A stretch of DNA of 13,229 nucleotides from an uncultured Bacteroidota bacterium (GTDB lineage Bacteria > Bacteroidota > Bacteroidia > UKL13-3): NCBI GenBank assembly GCA_903907885.1, contig CAIVPY010000465.1, forward strand, positions 1 through 13,229, in the 5' to 3' direction. Numbering within the stretch: the stretch's first letter is position 1; each line of letters begins with the position of its first letter. The translations under genes were made by a program, and so were the position numbers. Below are positions 7,251-13,229 of the stretch, in pieces. The notes under the pieces are model-generated. The model was not told where the DNA came from. It made no database searches and worked only from the letters and a program-made list of their open reading frames with translations.

Positions 7251-7775
7251 TTATTTCTTCTTAAAACCAAGAGATGCACCATTTACGCAATATCTTAGGC
7301 CTGTTTTATTTTTAGGGCCGTCATTAAACACATGTCCTAAATGCCCACCACACTTGGCACACATGATTTCAATTCTACTCATCCCATGGTTATTGTCGGT
7401 TTGGGTAACTATTTTAGTACTATCTAATGCTTCATAGAAACTTGGCCAACCACAACCGCTATCAAACTTACCATCGCTGCTAAACAAAGGATTTCCACAG
7501 GCACCACAGGTGTAAGTACCGCCATCATAGTGGTCTTCAAACTTACTAGTAAAAGGTTTTTCTGTGCCTTTTAAACGAAGGATGGCATATTGCTCGGGTG
7601 TTAATATTTGCTTCCATTCAGCTTCATTTTTTTGTACTTCAAATTGGTGATTTGTTATTATTTCTTTCATGTTGGTTTTGTTGTTTAATGGTTTTTTGTT
7701 TTGTGCCGAACATTGCTGACATGAACTTATAACAAGAACTGCAAGAAGGGTAAGGAATAGGTTAATATTTTTCAT
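7251..7775 (-). CDS. msrB: Peptide-methionine (R)-S-oxide reductase, lipoprotein form
   Basis: MsrB reduces methionine-R-sulfoxide in proteins back to methionine. The 174-residue protein has a full MsrB domain at about 40-174: four zinc-ligand cysteines in two CxxC pairs (CGAC at 90-93 and CAKC at 139-142), the resolving-cysteine site SGCGWPSF (Cys108), the HLGHVF motif, and the catalytic Cys163 in RYCVNGASLGF. Unlike the cytoplasmic enzymes, it starts with a hydrophobic signal and an ISSC lipobox (Cys19), so it should be lipid-anchored and repair envelope proteins. Restarting at Met36 would give a cytoplasmic form, but the signal peptide makes the long start the better choice. It is a single gene divergent from the DUF2238 gene and convergent with the DUF4175/lipoprotein unit. 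A thiol electron donor in the periplasm is required; none is encoded in this window. Confidence 0.96.
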   Translation of the reverse strand: MKNINLFLTLLAVLVISSCQQCSAQNKKPLNNKTNMKEIITNHQFEVQKNEAEWKQILTPEQYAILRLKGTEKPFTSKFEDHYDGGTYTCGACGNPLFSSDGKFDSGCGWPSFYEALDSTKIVTQTDNNHGMSRIEIMCAKCGGHLGHVFNDGPKNKTGLRYCVNGASLGFKKK

Positions 7776-7836
7776 TTTATGTTGGGTGTTATAAAATAGT
7801 TAAACGCTAAGGCGAAGCTAATTGTTTTGAGCGAAT

Positions 7837-7863
7837 TTGAGTTGAAAATAATTAGTATGTTTG
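7837..7863 (+). promoter_or_regulatory. Candidate promoter of the DUF2238 gene
   Basis: TATGTTTG at 7856-7863 is an exact match to the Bacteroidota -7 element TAnnTTTG. A TTG at 7837-7839 lies 16 bases upstream, slightly shorter than the usual spacing of about 19-21 bases. Transcription from here would leave a 5' leader of about 50 bases before the ATG at 7918. Confidence 0.35.
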
Positions 7864-7917
7864 TTAAAAATTTATCTTAGTAATAAAATTAATTACAGTA
7901 AAGTATAATTTACATCT

Positions 7918-8505
7918 ATGAAAAAACCAATCATATTTATCAGCTTATTTTTGTTTGGATTTATTGTGTCTGCTGTTAATCCCAAAGATTATTTTACTTG
8001 GTTTTTAGAAGTAGTTCCAGCAATTGTTGGGGTAATGATATTAATGCTTACATACAAAAAGTTTCAATTTTCAAACCTAGTCTATTGCATGATATTAGCG
8101 CATTGCTATGTGCTATTTATTGGTGGGCATTATACTTATGCCGAAGTGCCTTTTTTTGATTGGATTAAAGAAATGTTTCATCAATCTAGAAACAATTATG
8201 ATAAGGTTGGGCATTTTGCCCAAGGCTTTGTACCTGCATTTATTGTGAGGGAAATATTCATAAGAAAAGCTGTTGTAATAAAAAATGCTTGGCTGCCATT
8301 TCTTATTATGTCGGTTTGTGTTTGTATAAGTGCTTTTTATGAGTTTTTAGAGTGGTTTGTTGCCATCGTATCTGGCCAATCTGCCGAGGCTTTTTTGGGT
8401 ACACAGGGTTATGTGTGGGACACGCAATCGGATATGTTGTATGCCACCATTGGCGCAACCACTATGTTATTGTTCTTTTCAAAAATCCACGACAAACAAA
8501 TATAA
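7918..8505 (+). CDS. YjdF/DUF2238-family inner-membrane protein
   Basis: 195-residue polytopic membrane protein of the DUF2238 (YjdF) family, whose biochemical role is not established. About six hydrophobic segments are visible, at roughly 4-20, 30-46, 53-70, 104-116, 123-148 and 172-190. Family motifs are clear: GGHYTYAEVP, the aqueous-loop stretch YDKVGHFAQGFVPAF, SAFYEFLEW, and the C-terminal GYVWDTQSDMLYATIGA. These conserved His, Glu, Asp and Trp residues next to membrane helices are typical of the family and hint at an active or binding site facing the membrane. Length fits the family (about 200). The ATG at 7918 is followed by Lys-Lys and the first helix. It is divergent from msrB and convergent with the CoA-disulfide reductase gene, so it is probably monocistronic. 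Confidence 0.9.
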   Translation: MKKPIIFISLFLFGFIVSAVNPKDYFTWFLEVVPAIVGVMILMLTYKKFQFSNLVYCMILAHCYVLFIGGHYTYAEVPFFDWIKEMFHQSRNNYDKVGHFAQGFVPAFIVREIFIRKAVVIKNAWLPFLIMSVCVCISAFYEFLEWFVAIVSGQSAEAFLGTQGYVWDTQSDMLYATIGATTMLLFFSKIHDKQI

Positions 8506-8515
8506 AGAAACTGCG

Positions 8516-8547
8516 AAAAAAACAAAAAAGGCGAAACACGTTTCGCC
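8516..8547 (-). terminator. Intrinsic terminator of the CoA-disulfide reductase gene
   Basis: A perfect 7-base stem, GGCGAAA (8530-8536) and TTTCGCC (8541-8547), with a CACG loop. On the minus strand it is followed by TTTTTT-G-TTTTTTT (complement of 8516-8529), which is the classic intrinsic terminator layout 28 bases past the stop at 8575. On the plus strand the T-run is missing, so it should not stop transcription of the convergent DUF2238 gene, whose stop lies only 10 bases from the tract. Confidence 0.85.
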
Positions 8548-8574
8548 CCCTTAACAAATTCAGCTCTCAAAAAA

Positions 8575-10233
8575 TTACTTTGTCGTTTCATTTTGGCAAG
8601 TTTCCCAAACTTGGTATCCACCCGACAAGTTTTTTACCTGGTCGTACCCGTTTTGCATAAGTATTCTTTGACTTAAATATCCTCTCATCCCCCCTTGACA
8701 ATATATAAATATGCTTTTACTATGGTCTAACTCCTGCATTCTTTCTCTAAGTGAATCCACAGGAATATGGATAGCGTTTGGTATGTGTCCCGCTTCAAAC
8801 TCTTCCTTTGTTCTAACATCCAACAAAATATCTTTATCGGTAATGTCGTTCAATTGATCCCAATAAAAAACCAAATGCTTTTTATGCAAGATGTTTTCGG
8901 CTACAAAAGCCGCCATATTCACAGGATCCTTTGCCGATGAATAGGGTGGGGCATAAGCATGTTCAAATTCGGTTAGTTCAAACACCGTTGCCTGCCTTTG
9001 TATAGCCGAAGATAGTATATCAATTCTTTTATCTACTCCTTCATAACCAACAATCTGAGCTCCCAACAATTTGCCTCCATCTGGCGAAAACGCAATTTGT
9101 ATGCTCATTTGTTGGGCTCCCGGATAATATCCCGCATGCGAGCCACTGTGTATGGTCGAAACGTGATGTGTAATTCCAGAACTGTTAAGGTTCTTTGATG
9201 CTGTTCCGGCAGTTGCAACAGTCATATCAAATACTTTTACAATAGCTGTATTTATAGCACCATTGTATCTATCAATATTTCCCAAAACTATATTGTTGGC
9301 ACAAATACGTCCTTGTTTGTTTGCTGGTCCCGCCAAATAGGTATTCATAGATTGCCCTGTGATAGGGTTTGTAAACTCTATGGCATCGCCCACTGCATAT
9401 ATATTGGGATCTGATGTCTGCAAATATTCATTCACCCATATTCCTTTGGCGTTTCCTAGCTTCAATCCTGCTTTATCTGCCAATCGTGTATCGGGTTTCA
9501 CACCTATCGACATAATCACCACATCGGCATCCAATTTCTCTCCATTATTTAATAGTATTGTTAAACCAGAATCATTTTTTTCAAACCCAGCAACAGCAGT
9601 GTTTAATAATAAGTTAACACCCTTCGAGCGAATATGCTGCTGTACGATTGCTGCCATTGGAAAGTCCAATGGAGCAAGTATCTGATTACCCATCTCTATA
9701 ATTGAAACTTCTAAACCCAAATTGTGCAGGTTTTCGGCCATTTCCAAACCAATAAATCCGCCACCAACAACAAGGGATTTTTTAACTTGTTTCTGTTGAA
9801 CAAATGCTTTGATATAATCGGTATCTGCCACATTACGTAGTGTAAAAATTCCTTCATTTTGAATACCTAGCAATGGCGGTTTAATGGGTTCAGCCCCAGG
9901 AGACAAAACGAGTTTGTCATAATGTTCTTGGTATTCTTCTCCGGTAATGTTATTTTTTGCTGTAATGGTTTTGCTGCTGGCATCAATACCAATTACTTCG
10001 GTCATTGTGCGTACATCAATATTAAATCTTTGGTTAAAAGATGCGGCAGTTTGTATTAATAAAGAGTTTCTGTTTTTGATTACATTTCCTATATAATAGG
10101 GCAAGCCGCAATTGGCATACGAAATATATTCTCCTTTTTCAAAAATAATAATTTCAGCTTTTTCATTTAGTCTTCTAAGTCTTGCCGCTGTACTTGCTCC
10201 ACCTGCTACTGCTCCAACTATTATGTATTTCAT
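8575..10233 (-). CDS. CoA-disulfide reductase with C-terminal rhodanese domain
   Basis: 552-residue FAD- and NAD(P)H-dependent disulfide reductase of the CoADR-RHD type. Members reduce CoA-disulfide, CoA-persulfide or polysulfide, the attached rhodanese accepting and passing sulfur. Seen here: the N-terminal FAD-binding loop VGAVAGGASTAARLRR; the single redox cysteine Cys42 in NCGLPYYIG, the hallmark of the family in place of a CxxxxC pair; the NAD(P)-binding VVGGGFIGLEMAENL; the FAD motif IYAVGDAIE; and the dimerisation domain ending EHAYAPPYSSAKDPVN. The rhodanese domain covers about 455-548 with DVRTKEEFEAGHIPNAIHIP and catalytic Cys512 in CQGGMRGY. Length matches known CoADR-RHD enzymes (about 550-570). 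Cytoplasmic. The start is supported by a promoter 20 bases upstream with a Crp-like dyad, and the regulator gene lies immediately upstream. Exact substrate (CoA-disulfide versus polysulfide) cannot be read from sequence. Confidence 0.95.
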   Translation of the reverse strand: MKYIIVGAVAGGASTAARLRRLNEKAEIIIFEKGEYISYANCGLPYYIGNVIKNRNSLLIQTAASFNQRFNIDVRTMTEVIGIDASSKTITAKNNITGEEYQEHYDKLVLSPGAEPIKPPLLGIQNEGIFTLRNVADTDYIKAFVQQKQVKKSLVVGGGFIGLEMAENLHNLGLEVSIIEMGNQILAPLDFPMAAIVQQHIRSKGVNLLLNTAVAGFEKNDSGLTILLNNGEKLDADVVIMSIGVKPDTRLADKAGLKLGNAKGIWVNEYLQTSDPNIYAVGDAIEFTNPITGQSMNTYLAGPANKQGRICANNIVLGNIDRYNGAINTAIVKVFDMTVATAGTASKNLNSSGITHHVSTIHSGSHAGYYPGAQQMSIQIAFSPDGGKLLGAQIVGYEGVDKRIDILSSAIQRQATVFELTEFEHAYAPPYSSAKDPVNMAAFVAENILHKKHLVFYWDQLNDITDKDILLDVRTKEEFEAGHIPNAIHIPVDSLRERMQELDHSKSIFIYCQGGMRGYLSQRILMQNGYDQVKNLSGGYQVWETCQNETTK

Positions 10234-10252
10234 TCTTTATATAATTATGGTG

Positions 10253-10260
10253 CAAAAATA
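10253..10260 (-). promoter_or_regulatory. -7 promoter element of the CoA-disulfide reductase gene
   Basis: On the minus strand this reads TATTTTTG, an exact match to TAnnTTTG, followed by CACC. The ATG is 19 bases downstream, so the message would have a leader of about 15 bases starting near 10249. No TTG is present at the -33 distance; instead the 14-base dyad at 10283-10296 occupies the adjacent upstream position, suggesting an activator-dependent promoter. Confidence 0.6.
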
Positions 10261-10282
10261 ATTATATGAAAAACTTAAAACG

Positions 10283-10296
10283 GTAACATATGTCAC
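10283..10296. promoter_or_regulatory. Crp/Fnr-like operator upstream of the reductase gene
   Basis: GTAACATATGTCAC is a 14-base dyad with one mismatched pair; both halves fit GTRAC, spaced by ATAT. It shares the GTGA core of Crp half-sites and has the Crp/Fnr-type spacing. Its centre (10289.5) is about 41 bases upstream of the transcription start predicted from the -7 element, the position used by class II Crp/Fnr activators. The Crp/Fnr gene ends 59 bases further upstream. Binding is inferred, not shown. Confidence 0.55.
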
Positions 10297-10354
10297 ATAT
10301 TGATTATTGATGTGATTAAGAGTTTAGAGAATATCCTTTTTACGAAATAGACTG

Positions 10355-10975
10355 CTAATTCAGAATAATCTTATTTCTGCCTAATACAACCAAGCCTTCT
10401 TGTTCCATTTGTTTAAGCAATCTTGAAACAACTACTCGAGCTGTACCCAATTCGTTGGCAATACTTTCGTGGGTGATGATAAGGGTTTTATTGTTGTTTA
10501 TCGAACACTTTTTCTTGATAAAATCTAGCAAGCGTTCGTCAAGTTTTTTAAAGGCAATGGCATTTACCACATCTAATAATTCTTCAAATCTTTTATGATA
10601 TAACCTAAAAATATAATCAAGCCATTCTGGATAATCTTTGATAAGCAAATTTACTTTATCAATAGGAATAAAAAGTATCTCGGTTGCTTCCTCAGCAATT
10701 GCCTTTACCTTGCTTGTATCTTGATGAATACCCCCTAAAAAAGACATGATACAACTCTCGCCTGCTTTGATATAATACAAAAGAATTTCTCTATCATCAT
10801 CATCAGTCCGCATTACTCTTATGCTGCCACTCATAACAATTGGAATGGCTTTAATGTAAGCATTCTCATTCAGAATAATATCACCCTCGGCAAAGGTTTT
10901 AGTAAAGCCGTAATCAACTAATTTTTCGTTTATTTCGGGTGTATATTTAAACTCTAAAAGTTTATTTAAATCCAT
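10355..10975 (-). CDS. Crp/Fnr-family transcriptional regulator
   Basis: 206-residue DNA-binding regulator. A cyclic-nucleotide-type beta-barrel covers about 15-115, a dimerisation helix about 118-152 (KRFEELLDVVNAIAFKKLDERL), and a winged helix-turn-helix 165-206 with recognition helix TARVVVSRLLKQME (178-191). Arg180 and Arg185 align with the DNA-contacting arginines of E. coli CRP, but the Glu between them is Val, so a different half-site is expected. The pocket motif GESCIMSFLGG lacks the Arg-Ser pair that binds cAMP, and only two cysteines exist (Cys75, Cys157), so neither classic cAMP binding nor an FNR iron-sulfur cluster is likely. Related Bacteroidota regulators with a Cys at this pocket position are, as I recall, often found beside rhodanese and other sulfur genes. 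It is 57 bases downstream of the thiolase and 121 bases upstream of the reductase, all on one strand. Confidence 0.93.
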   Translation of the reverse strand: MDLNKLLEFKYTPEINEKLVDYGFTKTFAEGDIILNENAYIKAIPIVMSGSIRVMRTDDDDREILLYYIKAGESCIMSFLGGIHQDTSKVKAIAEEATEILFIPIDKVNLLIKDYPEWLDYIFRLYHKRFEELLDVVNAIAFKKLDERLLDFIKKKCSINNNKTLIITHESIANELGTARVVVSRLLKQMEQEGLVVLGRNKIILN

Positions 10976-11032
10976 AGAACGAATATAGTAGTTAAGAGGT
11001 TGTAATTAGTAAAAAAATAAAAGTATAATTAA

Positions 11033-12229
11033 CTAGCATTTTTCAAACACCAAAGCTACACCCTGACCCACACCAATGCACATGGTAGCTAATCCAAAAC
11101 GCACATTTCGTTTTTGCATTTCGTGAATAAGTGTTGTTGAAATTCTAGCTCCACTGCCTCCCAATGGATGACCAATTGCGATTGAACCACCATTTACATT
11201 CACTATGTTTGGATCTAGCTCTAAATCGCGCATACATGCAATACTTTGGCTTGCAAAGGCTTCATTTAATTCAACCAAACCCAACTCATTGGCTTTCAAA
11301 CCTGCACGTTTAAGGGCTTTTAAAGAGGCGGGCACAGGTCCAATACCCATTATAGCAGGGTCAACCCCAGCCACACCTCTACTTACTACACGAGCAAGAG
11401 GTGATAAATTATATCTTTTCAAGGCCTCTTCACTTACTAACATCAAAGCAGCAGCACCATCATTAATTCCACTAGAATTGCCTGCTGTAACCGAACCATC
11501 TTTTTTGAAAGCAGCTTTTAGTTTGGCTAAATCTTCCAAACTTGACATACGCGGATGTTCGTCTTTATTGAAAATAATGGGATCACCTTTCTTTTGAGGA
11601 ATATGAACAGGTACTATTTCATTTGCAAATTTACCTGATGCATGAGCTGCTTGATATTTCTCTTGCGATTGAAAAGCAAAAGTATCCTGCTCTTCACGAC
11701 TAATGCTCCATCTTTCAGCAATGTTTTCTGCTGTTTCTCCCATGGCAAAAGGATGATACATTTCAGACAATCTCTTATTGGTAAAACGCCACCCAATGGT
11801 GGTATCATAAACTTCAGGAATGCGGCTATAAGCAGTTTCGGCTTTTGCCATTACAAATGGTGCACGGGTCATGCTCTCTGTTCCACCCGATATATATATT
11901 TCCCCATCACCACATTGAATGGCTCTGCTAGCATCCACAATGCTTTGTAGGCCAGAAGCACACAAACGGTTTACGGTATTTCCACCAACAGAAATTGGCA
12001 AACCTGCAAGCAATGCCGACATACGAGCTACATTTCTATTGTCTTCACCTGCTTGGTTAGCAGCACCAAAAATCACATCTTCAATTTCGTTTACATCCAA
12101 ACTAGGATTTCTATCTATCAATGCTTTAATGACAATGGCACCCAAATCATCAGGACGAACAGAACTAAGTGTTCCTGAAAATTTACCAACTCCTGTACGC
12201 ACCGCATCCACTATATATACTTGCTTCAT
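11033..12229 (-). CDS. Thiolase, 3-oxoadipyl-CoA thiolase (PcaF/PaaJ) type
   Basis: 398-residue thiolase; such enzymes cleave 3-oxoacyl-CoA with CoA to acetyl-CoA plus a shortened acyl-CoA. Catalytic residues are all visible: nucleophile Cys90 in NRLCASGLQS, ELNEAFASQS, His354 in GGSIAIGHPLGGSG, and Cys384 in MCIGVGQG. The protein matches PcaF/PaaJ enzymes of aromatic degradation more closely than general beta-oxidation thiolases, in the stretches ANQAGEDNRNVARM, SRAPFVM-like TRAPFVMAKAETAYSR, and YDTTIGWRFTN. No other aromatic or phenylacetate degradation gene is in the window, so it may act on other substrates; acetyl-CoA acyltransferase is the safe name. The ATG at 12229 fits the family N-terminus (VYIVDAVRTGVGKF). 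The regulator gene follows after 57 bases with no terminator, so read-through into it is possible. Confidence 0.93.
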   Translation of the reverse strand: MKQVYIVDAVRTGVGKFSGTLSSVRPDDLGAIVIKALIDRNPSLDVNEIEDVIFGAANQAGEDNRNVARMSALLAGLPISVGGNTVNRLCASGLQSIVDASRAIQCGDGEIYISGGTESMTRAPFVMAKAETAYSRIPEVYDTTIGWRFTNKRLSEMYHPFAMGETAENIAERWSISREEQDTFAFQSQEKYQAAHASGKFANEIVPVHIPQKKGDPIIFNKDEHPRMSSLEDLAKLKAAFKKDGSVTAGNSSGINDGAAALMLVSEEALKRYNLSPLARVVSRGVAGVDPAIMGIGPVPASLKALKRAGLKANELGLVELNEAFASQSIACMRDLELDPNIVNVNGGSIAIGHPLGGSGARISTTLIHEMQKRNVRFGLATMCIGVGQGVALVFEKC

Positions 12230-12513
12230 GATTGTTTTATTTTGCTTGGCAAATGTGGGGTTTTTAAATCAAATATTGAAAAGAAATAAAAAGTGGGTTA
12301 TGAATTAAAACACAATCACAATCGGAAAAAATTTAATAAGAATTTCTACATTGTAATAAATTACATTTACAGATACAATAAGCTTTTCACAAATTATCAA
12401 AACAATTTAAATGTATTTACATTCAGAATGAAAATCCATACTGCTATTATTAAGCAATGACAAACCCCTAATAACCTAAACACATTGGAAATTTTCTCTT
12501 ACTTTTGCCCTTA
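12230..12513. other. Divergent intergenic region with paired dyads
   Basis: 284 AT-rich bases between the thiolase and the FemAB-like gene. No gene is visible. It contains two six-base inverted repeats with two-base centres, TGTAATAAATTACA (12352-12365) and AATGTATTTACATT (12410-12423), 58 bases apart centre to centre. CACATTTG (complement of 12250-12257) is one mismatch from a -7 element for the thiolase, and TACTTTTG at 12500-12507 is an exact one for the plus-strand gene. Confidence 0.45.
12500..12507 (+). promoter_or_regulatory. -7 promoter element of the FemAB/GNAT-like gene
   Basis: TACTTTTG is an exact match to TAnnTTTG. Transcription would start about four to six bases later, near 12511-12513, right at the GTG start codon (12514). 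That implies a leaderless or nearly leaderless message. No TTG at the usual -33 distance is present. Confidence 0.45.
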
Positions 12514-13229
12514 GTGATACATTACCTAAAACACACAGACATAGACAAAGCCAAGTGGGATTTGTGTATGGAGCAAGCCATCAATCCATTGGTATATGGA
12601 TGCTCTTGGTTTTTAGACACGGCTTGTCCAGGTTGGGATGCCCTAGTAATGGACGACTACCGTGCTGTGATGCCATTGCCTCATGCCACTAAATATTTTA
12701 TCAAATATGCCTATCAGCCTTTTTTTACACAGCAGTTAGGTGTTTTTGCTAAGTATGAGTTGTCGCAAGAAATTTTGCTTGCTTTTGTTCTAGCCATACC
12801 CAAAAATTTTAGATATATTGACATTAATTTAAACGAGCAAAACCAGATACTAGACCTAAAAGTGAAGCTAAAAAAGCGTAAAAACTTTTTACTTGATTTG
12901 GATAAAAATTATGATAAACTTCAAAAGAACTATGAAACTCACACTAAGAGAAACCTCAAGAAAGCAAAGAAATTCGACCTTGAAATAAAAACCATTCCTT
13001 ATGCGGATGTGGTGGCTTTTTATAAGTTAAACAAGGGTCTTTCGACCAAAGGTGTAAAAGAAAAAAACTATGATAGTTTGGTTAAAATTTTTGAAAAAGC
13101 CCACCAACGAGGATTGTTATTATCAAAAGGAATTTTCACCAAAAACAATGATATGATTGCCAGTGTGGTTTTTTTAACCTACAAAAACCGACTGATATTT
13201 ATGATTGGTACTGGCAATGAATTGGGTCA
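12514..13229 (+). CDS. FemAB/GNAT-like acyltransferase family protein, 5' part
   Basis: Open frame of 238 codons running off the window end. It begins at a GTG giving (M)IHYLKHTDIDKAKWDLC, the expected N-terminus of this Bacteroidota family; the first in-frame ATG (12568) would remove it. Visible features: SWFLDTACPGWDALVMDDY, VMPLPHATKYFIKYAYQPFF with TQQLGVF after it, a predicted helical stretch at about 103-146 ending YETHTKRNLKKAKKF, and the start of a second beta-rich half (GLLLSKGIFTKN, VVFLTYKNRLIFMIG). The TKRN-KKA stretch and the two-lobed pattern recall FemAB/BioF2-like GNAT-fold transferases, which pass amino acids or acyl groups to cell-wall or lipid substrates. The substrate is unknown and the family function is, to my knowledge, unassigned. 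Probably leaderless (see promoter). Confidence 0.85.
   Translation, partial: MIHYLKHTDIDKAKWDLCMEQAINPLVYGCSWFLDTACPGWDALVMDDYRAVMPLPHATKYFIKYAYQPFFTQQLGVFAKYELSQEILLAFVLAIPKNFRYIDINLNEQNQILDLKVKLKKRKNFLLDLDKNYDKLQKNYETHTKRNLKKAKKFDLEIKTIPYADVVAFYKLNKGLSTKGVKEKNYDSLVKIFEKAHQRGLLLSKGIFTKNNDMIASVVFLTYKNRLIFMIGTGNELG

Noticed and set aside
8530..8547. The GGCGAAA/TTTCGCC hairpin as a terminator for the plus-strand DUF2238 gene
   Set aside because: On the plus strand the stem is preceded by A-runs and followed by CCCTTAAC, with no T-run; it is built for the minus strand only.
8352..8660. Alternative plus-strand and minus-strand frames over the end of the DUF2238 gene and the terminator
   Set aside because: They run through the C-terminal motif of the DUF2238 protein and across a clear terminator hairpin; out-of-frame shadows.
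10293..10315. TCACAT...ATGTGA inverted repeat and a TTGAT direct repeat next to the Crp-like dyad, considered as CRP or FNR boxes
   Set aside because: The half-sites are in the wrong orientation for a CRP site (TCACA before TGTGA) and the TTGAT copies are direct, not inverted; the 10283-10296 dyad is the better operator.
11919..12308. Plus-strand frames opposite the thiolase, also at 11205-11597 and 11642-11950
   Set aside because: Antisense to a thiolase with all catalytic residues intact; no signal of a real protein.

Overview
This AT-rich 13.2 kb window looks like ordinary chromosome from a member of the Bacteroidota, probably in the Sphingobacteriia/Chitinophagia/Flavobacteriia range. 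The signs are protein families largely confined to that phylum (a DUF4175 envelope protein, a LruC-domain surface protein with Bacteroidota-type fibronectin-like repeats, a FemAB/GNAT-like protein of a type common there), promoter elements of the Bacteroidota form TAnnTTTG, and starts that mostly lack Shine-Dalgarno sequences. I see no RNA gene, CRISPR array, insertion sequence, phage gene or origin.

Layout. (1) 90-2999, minus strand: a two-gene unit with a small lipoprotein followed 21 bases later by an 830-residue secreted LruC-domain protein. (2) 3000-3405: a 406-base divergent intergenic region holding inverted and direct repeats and a promoter-like element. (3) 3406-7093, plus strand: a 1135-residue DUF4175 protein with three membrane helices and a very long coiled coil, then a 68-residue lipoprotein and a terminator-like hairpin. 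(4) 7251-7775, minus: a lipoprotein form of MsrB, divergent from a YjdF/DUF2238 membrane protein (7918-8505, plus). (5) 8575-12229, minus: a CoA-disulfide reductase-rhodanese fusion, a Crp/Fnr regulator and a 3-oxoadipyl-CoA-type thiolase. A strong minus-strand terminator follows the reductase. (6) 12514 to the end, plus: the 5' part of a FemAB/GNAT-like gene that starts at GTG and runs off the window.

How the genes may work together. Much of the window is envelope-related: four predicted secreted or lipid-anchored proteins (LruC protein, its partner lipoprotein, MsrB, the 68-residue lipoprotein) and two inner-membrane proteins. MsrB repairs oxidised methionine outside the cytoplasm. The reductase-rhodanese fusion handles CoA-disulfide, CoA-persulfide or polysulfide in the cytoplasm. 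The clearest regulatory picture is at 10249-10300. A 14-base dyad (GTGAC/GTTAC half sites) is centred about 41 bases upstream of the start predicted from a perfect TATTTTTG -7 element of the reductase gene, which lacks a -33 TTG. That is the layout of a class II Crp/Fnr activator site, and the Crp/Fnr gene lies directly upstream. A sulfur or redox switch controlled by this regulator is the most testable system in the window.

Other points worth attention: the LruC domain stops about 60 residues before its usual end, its repeats carry unusual cysteines, and the upstream lipoprotein resembles the N-terminal module usually fused to LruC domains in this phylum.
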